Below the pieces are notes generated by a model. The model was not told the DNA's origin and did not search any database. It saw nothing but the letters and a program-made list of their open reading frames with translations. DNA of 64,000 nt from Verrucomicrobiia bacterium (GTDB lineage Bacteria > Verrucomicrobiota > Verrucomicrobiia > Verrucomicrobiales > DEV007). The DNA is taken from NCBI GenBank assembly GCA_030425385.1, contig JAUIAH010000002.1, positions 434,001 to 498,000 of the forward strand, read 5' to 3'. The translations under genes and the position numbers were made by a program. Below, piece by piece: positions 1 through 7,270 of this stretch (position 1 is the stretch's first letter; every line of letters begins with the position of its first letter).

Positions 1-1
1 C

Positions 2-1351
2 CCTCAAGAAGGTCTTTATGAGGTGCGCTTCACGGCGACTCGCGAAGGCATCACGACGTTCGACGATCTCGTGATTGCTGCGAACACGCTCGCCGACGAT
101 GCCATCGCCGCCCTTGTCACACCTGTGAAATCGACGAGCCCCACCACCGCCAATCTCGCCGCCATGACTTTCTTTGAGACGGGAGAAGCGGAAGCCAGCT
201 TCTTCCTCGGACGGACGGATGGGGCCACAGTCGCTGGCAACTGGGAACAACAGCTTCCCGTTGGCACGATTCCGGCGGGTGAGACGACTCTTACCGCCTC
301 AGGGCTCCTCTTTGAAACCACCTATCAGTATCGCCTACGCATTCGTATCGATGGACAGACGGCATGGTCGGACGCAGGGCAGTTCACCACTGACGCTGCC
401 CCCATTCTTTCGACCTCACTCGTTGATGAAAGCAGCCAGGCGCGCGTCTTCGTGCCATTGGATGGCGCCCTAGGTTCTTCCTGGCGAGCAACCGCTTTCG
501 ACGACAGTGGCTGGACCAGCGGACTCAGTGGGGTTGGCTACGATCTCGACCCCGAATTTCGCCCCTGGATTGGTACCGATGTCGAAGGGGCAATGTATGA
601 GAAGGGAACGTCCGTATACATACGCATTCCTTTCACCCTCACCGAAACACAGATGATCGAAGCGCTCACCTTGAGCATGCGGTATGACGATGCCTTTATC
701 GCTTTCCTCAATGGGACTGAGGTCGCACGGAGCGCCACCGCTCCCCTCAACATCTCCCCGGCCTGGAATACCGCCGCCGCCATCTTGCGTGAAGACGACG
801 AGGCCGTGCAGTTAGAAGACTATGATCTCACCGCGCATCGCGCTTTGCTAGTCCCGGGAGAGAATATCCTCGCCATTCATGGTCTCAATTTCATCCCAGA
901 GAATCGCGACCTTCTCTTGGCACCGATCCTTCAATTGGAACGCCGCCAGACCTACTACCAAGAATGGATCGGACGCTTTCCTGGCGTCACCGCTCTCGCC
1001 CCGTTAGAAGACAATGACAGCGACCACTTGACCAACTTGCTAGAGTTCGCTCTCGGTCTAGATCCAACCGTTGCTGATCGTGGCCCGGAACTCCCATGGG
1101 AATGGTTTCCCAGCACAGGCGGATCACCCTTCCACATCCATTACCAGCGTCTCAGGGACGCTGAAGAGCGAGGGCTCAACGTACGGTTGGAAGAAAGCCC
1201 GGATCTGCAGACCTGGGGCCCTGTCGACGAAGCGCTGGCAGCGCAAATCCCAATCGATAATCGCCTCATCCGAGTGGAAATGCCTGTGGCGACGCCTCAA
1301 TCAGAGCTGACTTCTCGATTCTGGCGGCTCCATGTTTCCATGGGCCAGTGA
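2..1351 (+). CDS. C-terminal part of a secreted multidomain protein
   Basis: The frame is open from the window edge, so the N-terminus lies outside. The in-frame GTG at 23 sits inside a continuing domain and is not a credible start. Visible modules, in order, are a fibronectin-III-like stretch (LLFETTYQYRLRIR), a beta-sandwich of the kind found next to CotH and lamin-tail domains (FDDSGWTSGLSGVGYD, then RYDDAFIAFLNGTEVAR), and the short signature DNDSDHLTNLLEFALGLDP common in secreted Verrucomicrobia proteins, followed by a beta-rich tail. The same beta-sandwich recurs in the protein at 42173. The missing N-terminus may hold lamin-tail or CotH domains, as in the protein at 30694, but that is inference. 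No catalytic motif is visible in the part present, so the role (extracellular structural or carbohydrate-related) is unknown. Confidence 0.8.
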   Translation, partial: PQEGLYEVRFTATREGITTFDDLVIAANTLADDAIAALVTPVKSTSPTTANLAAMTFFETGEAEASFFLGRTDGATVAGNWEQQLPVGTIPAGETTLTASGLLFETTYQYRLRIRIDGQTAWSDAGQFTTDAAPILSTSLVDESSQARVFVPLDGALGSSWRATAFDDSGWTSGLSGVGYDLDPEFRPWIGTDVEGAMYEKGTSVYIRIPFTLTETQMIEALTLSMRYDDAFIAFLNGTEVARSATAPLNISPAWNTAAAILREDDEAVQLEDYDLTAHRALLVPGENILAIHGLNFIPENRDLLLAPILQLERRQTYYQEWIGRFPGVTALAPLEDNDSDHLTNLLEFALGLDPTVADRGPELPWEWFPSTGGSPFHIHYQRLRDAEERGLNVRLEESPDLQTWGPVDEALAAQIPIDNRLIRVEMPVATPQSELTSRFWRLHVSMGQ

Positions 1352-1445
1352 TGTCGTGTTGTCATCGCGTCTTGCGCGTTACCAAGAAGATGCCGCCCCA
1401 TCATTGCGCTTGATTTCACTGAGATTGAGTCTCAATTGCAATCCC

Positions 1446-1628
1446 ATGGCAGCCAAGCTCTGCGACATGAAGAAGAAGCTCTCCCTGAAGCGTGATCGCG
1501 CCTTGGTCGAGGCCTGTATCCGAGATCCTCAGTTCATTTGCAGGAAATGCTTCCGGGCCGCTAACTGTCCCCGTCTACTGTGCAAGCCAGAGAAAGCCTT
1601 CCGTGAAGCACCAGCCAAGTGCGCGTGA
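1446..1628 (+). CDS. small Cys-rich conserved protein, about 60 residues
   Basis: A short frame opens at ATG 1446, with a second in-frame ATG at 1467 giving the cleaner start MKKKLSLKRDRALVEAC. The protein is basic. Its cysteine cluster reads C-x7-C-x2-C-x5-C-x4-C (core ICRKCFRAANCPRLLCKP). From memory, short bacterial proteins with an ICRKCGRVA...LCKP core are widespread; the CxxC pair plus two later cysteines would suit one zinc site. The function of such proteins is not known to me. It lies alone between the end of the secreted protein upstream and the convergent coiled-coil gene. No good ribosome binding site is visible for either start. The longer frame beginning at 1332 overlaps the upstream gene and looks random before residue 39. 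Confidence 0.55.
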   Translation: MAAKLCDMKKKLSLKRDRALVEACIRDPQFICRKCFRAANCPRLLCKPEKAFREAPAKCA

Positions 1629-1694
1629 TCGATCATCGGGCACTACTCCCCGCAACTACGAGAGTCGGCGCCCGATCTCAATTCACAAACTCAC

Positions 1695-3194
1695 CTATAG
1701 ATTTGCCGTTTGGGCTGAGGCGAGGTCGCCCTGGATTTCTTTCACCTTGGAACGCAGCTGACGAAGGAGGGCTGTGACTTCCCGCTGCTGCTTCTGTTGT
1801 TCCTCCAACTGGCGGCGAAGATCATCCTCCCGAAGAGCTGAGGCCGTGGCGACAGTGTTGTCTTGTCGCACCGGCTGAGCACGATCAACGACGTTCTTGA
1901 ATTCTGCTAGTTGGTTGCCCGCTGTCTCAAGAGCGGACTGAAGGCGACGGATCTCGCGCTGCGAGGTCTCGACCTGCTCCTCTGCTTCCTCCGTCTCTTT
2001 GGCAGCCTCTTCCATCTCCTTCTTGAGTGCCTCGAGCTGTTTCTCCAGCTCAGACTTGGCTTTCTCGCTGGCGTCGAGCTGGCCCTTGATCGTCTCGACA
2101 GATTTCTGCGACTCCTCCAAGGCAGCAGCACTCTCTTTCAGCTGCGTTTCAATGGCCGACTTGGCATCCGTGAGCTCTTGGACATTGGCCGTGAGAGCAG
2201 CGACCTCGTCTTGTGATTTGGTGAGAGCCGCTTTAGCCTCTTCCAAGGCACCGTTCAATTCTTTCGCCTGGGCAGCGCTGGCTTCTTCCGCCGCCTTGAG
2301 TTTGGCGTCGACGTCTGCTTTGGCCGTCTCGGCAGATTGCACCGCTTTCTCAAGATTCGCGATCTGAGTATTGAGGCTGTTCTCGACGCCGGCTTTAGCT
2401 TTCTCTAACGCGTCAATTTGACCGCTGAGCTGCGCTTGCTGTTTCTGCGAGGCGGCGACGTCGCCTTCAAGTGCTTGGACTTGGTCGAGGAAAGCATTGC
2501 GTTCTGTCTCGGCCGTGGCGAGCTCGGCTTCCGTTGCCTTGAGGTTCGTTTCCAATTTCTCCGCTTCTTCACGGCTCCCAAGGAAGCCGAAGAGGAGGGC
2601 GAGGATCAGGAAGATGCCGATCCATTGTGCAAAGCCAAAGAGTTTCATGGTTTTTCCGATGAGTGAGGGAGGTTGATTGTCTGGGGTTGTGGGGTAAACG
2701 GAGCCGTCGAAGAGGGGGCTGGAGTCACCGCCCTCGGCGGCGGCGGCCTTCTGCACGTAGGGTGCGGTCCAAAGGGAATGGGAATCGCCAGGGAGACGAA
2801 CCCCTGACGAAGCGGGCTCGATGATGGCGCGCTTGGGATCCGTCCACATGCTGAAGCCTTCTCCAGGCAAGCAGAGGCCGCCTGTCACAGGCGATCCGGT
2901 GGAAACTTCTCCAGGCCAGAGGCTGAAACCGGCGCCCGGAAGGGTGACTGGCCCCGCACCAGCTGATGATGACGCCTCGCCCGCGAATCCCTGGGCGTAG
3001 GCAGGGTGGATCCAGGTGCTGAATCCGGCGCCCGGAAGCGAAACCGGCTCCGCCGTGAGGTGGACAACGGTAGCCTCAGAGGGCCAAAGGGAGAAGCCGT
3101 TTCCTGGAAGATGGACGGGCTGCGATCGGGTTTCCTGAGTAGAAATCCAAAGACTGTGCCCGAGACCGGGAAGGCGAAGTACGGAGGCGTCCAT
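1695..3194 (-). CDS. membrane protein with six LPGxxxSxW repeats and a periplasmic coiled coil
   Basis: The 499 residues form three parts. Residues 1-150 carry six copies of a short motif, L-P-G-x-x-H/F-S-x-W, starting at residues 8, 29, 53, 85, 109 and 134, separated by low-complexity Pro/Ser/Ala/Gly linkers. Residues about 186-206 are one hydrophobic membrane segment (WIGIFLILALLFGFLG). Residues 207-499 are a long Ala/Glu/Lys/Gln heptad-rich coiled coil ending in a shorter helical segment. With a single N-in segment, the repeats would be cytoplasmic and the coiled coil periplasmic. An internal start at residue 183 (MKLFGF) is possible, but the repeats use different codons in each copy while keeping the residues, which argues that they are translated. 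I do not recognise the repeat family. The motif could be a multivalent docking peptide; this is inference. Confidence 0.75.
   Translation of the reverse strand: MDASVLRLPGLGHSLWISTQETRSQPVHLPGNGFSLWPSEATVVHLTAEPVSLPGAGFSTWIHPAYAQGFAGEASSSAGAGPVTLPGAGFSLWPGEVSTGSPVTGGLCLPGEGFSMWTDPKRAIIEPASSGVRLPGDSHSLWTAPYVQKAAAAEGGDSSPLFDGSVYPTTPDNQPPSLIGKTMKLFGFAQWIGIFLILALLFGFLGSREEAEKLETNLKATEAELATAETERNAFLDQVQALEGDVAASQKQQAQLSGQIDALEKAKAGVENSLNTQIANLEKAVQSAETAKADVDAKLKAAEEASAAQAKELNGALEEAKAALTKSQDEVAALTANVQELTDAKSAIETQLKESAAALEESQKSVETIKGQLDASEKAKSELEKQLEALKKEMEEAAKETEEAEEQVETSQREIRRLQSALETAGNQLAEFKNVVDRAQPVRQDNTVATASALREDDLRRQLEEQQKQQREVTALLRQLRSKVKEIQGDLASAQTANL
2769..3173 (-). repeat. six LPGxxxSxW peptide repeats (coding)
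   Basis: Six copies at residues 8-16, 29-37, 53-61, 85-93, 109-117 and 134-142 of the protein read from 3194. Invariant positions are L, P, G, then S and W; the sixth residue is His or Phe. Spacing is 21, 24, 32, 24 and 25 residues. The DNA is not a simple tandem repeat, so the conservation is at protein level. Confidence 0.8.
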
Positions 3195-3316
3195 GACGTT
3201 TCGAAATCTAGTGATTGTGGAGGATCACGGCTATGCCAATGACCGCCATGATTCTACACCATGATTTCACGGTGTGGACGTTCTGCAAGCACTAGACTGG
3301 ACAATAAAGGCAAGGA

Positions 3317-4753
3317 CTAGAAGTCCGTGCCAGCCACCCCACTATTCCAGTAGTGATGCATTTCCTCAGCAGAGGGAACCTTGAGGGGGCGGATGATTCG
3401 GAATCCTAGGAACATGGCATCGGTGTGATACCAAATGCTCTTGGGCAATTGGGGATCACGCTTCTTCCAATTGGCGGAAGAACCAACGCGGACGGCGCTG
3501 CGGAGATCCTCTGGGAAATCATCCCAGCTCCCTCCGCGAGCAGTCGTGGGATAGAGCTCTTTGATAGGATTGTGAGGATTCACCACGCCGTCATTGAGCG
3601 ATTGATAGAATCCCGAATCATACTGATCACAGGTCCATTCCATGACATTGCCATGCATGTCATAGAGTCCCCAGGGGTTAGGCTTGAGCTTGCCGACAAG
3701 CTGGTATTTCCCATCGGAATTGTCTGCGTGCCAAGCGTAGTCATCGATGTCATCCAGATTGTCACCGAAAGAATACGCCGTGGTGGTTCCAGCACGGCAA
3801 GCGTATTCCCACTCGGCCTCTGTGGGTAAGCGATAGAAGTGACCCGTCTGAGCGCTGAGCCATTGGCAGTATTTGTTGGCCGCATGCTGCGTCATGCTAA
3901 TGGCAGGAAAGCCCTCTTGCCCCATGCCAAAGCTCATCTCCGTGTAAGGTGGAGTGGGCATGCTGACAGCATCCACAATGGTATCAGAATCTCCGGCGAC
4001 TTTCTTGGCACCATCCTTGTAGCGATCCACGGGTGTGATCATGAAAGGGCCATACTCGTCCCACGTGACCTCATGTTTACCCATCCAAAAGGGCTCAATC
4101 TTCACCTTCCGCTGAGGCCCCTCATCACTGCGACGCTCGTCTTCACCACTGGGACTGCCGAGGAGAAACTCACCTCCCTTGATGGGGACCATGTGATAGT
4201 CCGCTCCCGACCGCTCCACGGTGTTCGAGTAGGCTTTCATGTCTGCCTCAGCCGCCTCTTTCTGCGTGGCGAGAATCTTCTCCCGGATCTTCTCGACCAA
4301 GGCGAGGGTATCTGGCGAAGGGGGGCGGCCATCTTCTGATGGTCCCGTAGCCCGGAGGGGCTCTAGGTCGGCAGGCCACTCAGCACCCTGTGCGATCCAG
4401 AGACGCACTTTCTCGATGTCTTCGTCAGGAAGTTTGCCCCCACTTTTGACCGGAGGCATCAATTCATCGTCGTCCTCTGGCAAATTGATCAAGATGAAGA
4501 TACCACTATCTTCCGGCTTTCCAGGGACCAACCCCGGATATTCGTCAGGATCGTCTCCCGTGGTCTTGGAGAGCTCTAACGTCGTCATGTGGTAGTCGCT
4601 TTTATCACTGCCAGGATTATGACAAGTGACACATTTCTCCTCAAAGATAGGCTTGATGTCTTTGACGAAATCAATCTTGGCAGGCTCGTCTTGTGCGATC
4701 ACAAGACTAACACTAGAAACAAGAAGAGCGCTAGGAATCCAGGTGGCTTTCAT
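3317..4753 (-). CDS. secreted cytochrome c-like/SUMF1 (formylglycine-generating-enzyme-like) fusion
   Basis: A signal peptide (MKATWIPSALLVSSVSLVIAQ) is followed by a planctomycete-type cytochrome module: C41-V-T-C-H45 is a haem c attachment motif, and an LMPP stretch a little later could hold the distal Met. After a helical linker (about residues 130-180), residues about 185-465 are a SUMF1/FGE-sulfatase domain, recognisable by GGEFLLGSPSGE, EVTWDEYGPF, RLPTEAEWEYACRAGT, NPWGLYDMHGNVMEW, TARGGSWDD and the ending GFRIIRP. Family members either make formylglycine in sulfatases or serve as sugar/ergothioneine-type or purely structural modules. The oxidative Cys pair of true FGEs is not evident near the C-terminus, so I would not call it the sulfatase-maturing enzyme. 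It is exported and sits directly downstream of the oxidoreductase starting at 6097 (42-bp gap). Confidence 0.85.
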   Translation of the reverse strand: MKATWIPSALLVSSVSLVIAQDEPAKIDFVKDIKPIFEEKCVTCHNPGSDKSDYHMTTLELSKTTGDDPDEYPGLVPGKPEDSGIFILINLPEDDDELMPPVKSGGKLPDEDIEKVRLWIAQGAEWPADLEPLRATGPSEDGRPPSPDTLALVEKIREKILATQKEAAEADMKAYSNTVERSGADYHMVPIKGGEFLLGSPSGEDERRSDEGPQRKVKIEPFWMGKHEVTWDEYGPFMITPVDRYKDGAKKVAGDSDTIVDAVSMPTPPYTEMSFGMGQEGFPAISMTQHAANKYCQWLSAQTGHFYRLPTEAEWEYACRAGTTTAYSFGDNLDDIDDYAWHADNSDGKYQLVGKLKPNPWGLYDMHGNVMEWTCDQYDSGFYQSLNDGVVNPHNPIKELYPTTARGGSWDDFPEDLRSAVRVGSSANWKKRDPQLPKSIWYHTDAMFLGFRIIRPLKVPSAEEMHHYWNSGVAGTDF

Positions 4754-4795
4754 AGAACGACGGTGGTGGGAGGATGGAGAAATGGACGGTATAGG

Positions 4796-6097
4796 TTAGG
4801 AAAACTTGGTGACACCCGGCTGAGGCACACCACCGGGATCGAAAGCATCGTTGAACTGAAGCGTATCTGGCGCGAGATCCGTGGAGGATTGGAGGGCATC
4901 ATCCCAAGTGATGCGTTGCCCCGTGTAGGCAGCCATGCGTCCGAGAATGGCTAACATGGTACTCGTGGCCATCCAATCACCATCATTCACTGTCTCGCCC
5001 TTGCGAATCGCCGCAAACAGCGTGTCGTGCTCTTCTTGATACATGTTGTTGTCTCCGCGACTGCGAAAGCGCCACATCTCATTGCCGCGGCTATTCTCCA
5101 AAGCAACCCGTCCTCCATTGATCACGCAACGCCCGTTGGACCCCACGATGTAATCGGCGTTCTCATTGAAACAATTGGGGATCTGACGCGAACTCACCGC
5201 ACCAAGAACGCCGTTGGGATACTCATACATCACACTGAAGTGATCAAAGATATTGCCCTTGTGGTTGTCTCGCGTCCGACCGCCATTGGCAACGGCAGCG
5301 AGAGGTGGCCGATCCCCCATGGCCCAGGAAACCTTGTCCACGCTATGCACCGCTTGCTCGACCAAGCTATCACCGCTCAGCCAACCAAAGTTATACCAAT
5401 TCTGCACCTGCCACTCCACGTCACCCAGGCCTGCGGGGCGTGAACTCTCGGGATTCATGGGCTTGACCGGTCCCGTGTAGTAGGTCGCGTGGTAGGCGCG
5501 AAGATCGCCAATGTCCCCCCCCAACACACGCTCGAATGCCGCCCGACGCGAGGTGCTGTAGCGCCAGCAGAATCCAGCAACCAGACAGGTGCCTTTGGCT
5601 TTGGCCATCTGGGCAGACTCCATCACGGATCGCACGCCCGGAGCATCCACCGCCATCGGTTTCTCACAAAAGACGTGTTTCCCCGCTTCGACAGCCGCCC
5701 GGAGATGTTGGGGGCGGAAACCCGGAGGGGTCGCGAGTAAGACAACATCCACCCCGCTATCGATCACCTTCTGAAAAGCATCCAACCCCACAAAACGCCG
5801 ATCGTCAGCGACGTTCACCTGACCGTTCTCACCCTTGGGACCGTCTTGAAAGCGCTTCAGCGAGCGATTCAGCTGCCCCTCAAACGCATCCCCCATGGAC
5901 CACAAGATGGCGCCATTGTCCGCGTTCAAGGCCTGAGCAGCGGCTCCTGATCCGCGTCCACCACAGCCGACCAATCCCACCTTCACCGGGCTTTGATCTC
6001 CCTGACCACGCGCGATGTAGGGAGTGGCCACCAGAGCTGCGGCACTGGCTGCAGAGGATTGAAGGAAATGGCGACGGGTGGGCTGCGAAGGCTTCAT
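4796..6097 (-). CDS. Tat-exported Gfo/Idh/MocA family oxidoreductase
   Basis: A twin-arginine signal (TRRHFLQSSAASAAALVATP) is followed by an N-terminal Rossmann fold with VGLVGCGGRGSGAA for NAD(P) binding, then the CEKPMAVDAPG motif of the Gfo/Idh/MocA family, whose Lys is catalytic in characterised members. The C-terminal half is the beta-sheet substrate domain (GWLSGDSLVEQAVHSVDKV). Length, 433 residues, is normal for this group. Family members oxidise or reduce sugar-type substrates with bound NAD(P); exported versions are abundant in Verrucomicrobia and Planctomycetes, and their substrates are mostly unknown. It probably forms a transcription unit with the SUMF1 protein downstream. Confidence 0.9.
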   Translation of the reverse strand: MKPSQPTRRHFLQSSAASAAALVATPYIARGQGDQSPVKVGLVGCGGRGSGAAAQALNADNGAILWSMGDAFEGQLNRSLKRFQDGPKGENGQVNVADDRRFVGLDAFQKVIDSGVDVVLLATPPGFRPQHLRAAVEAGKHVFCEKPMAVDAPGVRSVMESAQMAKAKGTCLVAGFCWRYSTSRRAAFERVLGGDIGDLRAYHATYYTGPVKPMNPESSRPAGLGDVEWQVQNWYNFGWLSGDSLVEQAVHSVDKVSWAMGDRPPLAAVANGGRTRDNHKGNIFDHFSVMYEYPNGVLGAVSSRQIPNCFNENADYIVGSNGRCVINGGRVALENSRGNEMWRFRSRGDNNMYQEEHDTLFAAIRKGETVNDGDWMATSTMLAILGRMAAYTGQRITWDDALQSSTDLAPDTLQFNDAFDPGGVPQPGVTKFS

Positions 6098-6175
6098 AAA
6101 GGGCGATTAGCTAAGAGGATAAGTGGGGAGTATCAACCCCGGATACCGGTGCATCGGTTGCGGACCAAGGCATCT

Positions 6176-7102
6176 TTACGCCTCAACACAGAGTGCTTTC
6201 AGAAGCCAATAGAGCGTTTCCAAATGCCCCACGGGACTCCCGAGTGCACGTCCCTGGCGGTAGGCCTCTCCCCATATGGCCTCGACTTCGACGGGGCGCT
6301 GATTGAGGAAATCGAGGAGCGATGACGGTTTGTAAGGGCCCATTTCAGCCGTCTTTGCGAACTGATCAGCAATCAGATCGGCAGGCATTACCAGCCCCAT
6401 TTCCGTGGCGATTTCAATGATCTCGGTCATGAGCGCCTTGGCGAGCACAGACAATTCAGAGCTGGCGAGAATCACTGACACATCGACGCCTCCAGCGGCA
6501 ATGGCGATCCCATTGAAAGGCACATTCCACACCAACTTCCGCCAACGCGCTTGGCGGAGATCATCCATCAATTGACACTCGATTCCGCACCGATTCCACG
6601 TTTCTGCGAGAGCGCGTGTCCATGTATCAGGATTGGTGCCATGTCTTCCCATGGCGACGGTACCCTGACTAAAATGCTCGACCACGCCCGGCGCCAGGCG
6701 ATTGATGCAGACAAAGCACAGCCCGCCCAAGACACGTTCTTCGCCAAAGTGTGTGGCTAGGTAAGCTTCGTTCCCTAAGCCATTCTGCAACGTGAGGAGG
6801 CGCGTCTTGGGCCCCAGCAAAGGCGGGGTCAGTGTTAGGAGGGCTGCGTTGGCCGTCGCCTTCAACGCAATGATCACCAAGTCGCAAGGACCGATCGCCT
6901 CCGTGTCTCCATGCACGGAGATCTCATCGCGAAGCAGAACGGTGGGTTCCGCATGACTGCGAATCTCCAAGCCATGGCTCCGAACGCGCTCAAGATCCGC
7001 GCGCATGAGGAAATGCACGTCATGCCCGCCGCGAGCGAGCTTGGAACCGTAGTAGCAACCCACGGCACCGCTGCCGATCACGGCAATCTTAAGGGGCGGC
7101 AT
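6176..7102 (-). CDS. 2-dehydropantoate 2-reductase-like protein (ketopantoate reductase family)
   Basis: The N-terminal Rossmann motif is IAVIGSGAVGCYYG, followed by the family's LTLQNGLGNE and a C-terminal helical ApbA_C/PanE_C domain (RWRKLVWNVPFNGIA, then KPSSLLDFLNQRPVEVEAI, which carries the typical S-x-x-D). These match ketopantoate reductase, which reduces 2-dehydropantoate to pantoate with NADPH on the way to coenzyme A. I chose the start MPPLKIAV at 7102 because the frame upstream reads as non-homologous sequence; the ATG at 7114 is an alternative. Paralogues of PanE act on other 2-keto acids, so the substrate is not certain. It is divergent from the G8 gene across a 168-bp gap. Confidence 0.85.
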   Translation of the reverse strand: MPPLKIAVIGSGAVGCYYGSKLARGGHDVHFLMRADLERVRSHGLEIRSHAEPTVLLRDEISVHGDTEAIGPCDLVIIALKATANAALLTLTPPLLGPKTRLLTLQNGLGNEAYLATHFGEERVLGGLCFVCINRLAPGVVEHFSQGTVAMGRHGTNPDTWTRALAETWNRCGIECQLMDDLRQARWRKLVWNVPFNGIAIAAGGVDVSVILASSELSVLAKALMTEIIEIATEMGLVMPADLIADQFAKTAEMGPYKPSSLLDFLNQRPVEVEAIWGEAYRQGRALGSPVGHLETLYWLLKALCVEA

Positions 7103-7270
7103 GGCTGACGGCATCCGGAGGACTAGCGCGCATCCTCGCGGAAGGCAACGGCCTCCTGAATCTATGGAAATCATCTAAAAACCAAATGTTTGTAGGTAGC
7201 TGATAAAAGAAAGGTGAGCGGGGCGTAGTTAGAGGACCGGCCGCAATGGCCATAATTAAACACTATTTCT

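Noticed and set aside
5536-6099. Plus-strand 187-residue frame inside the oxidoreductase gene
   Set aside because: Shadow frame with random-looking Pro/Arg/Ser composition.
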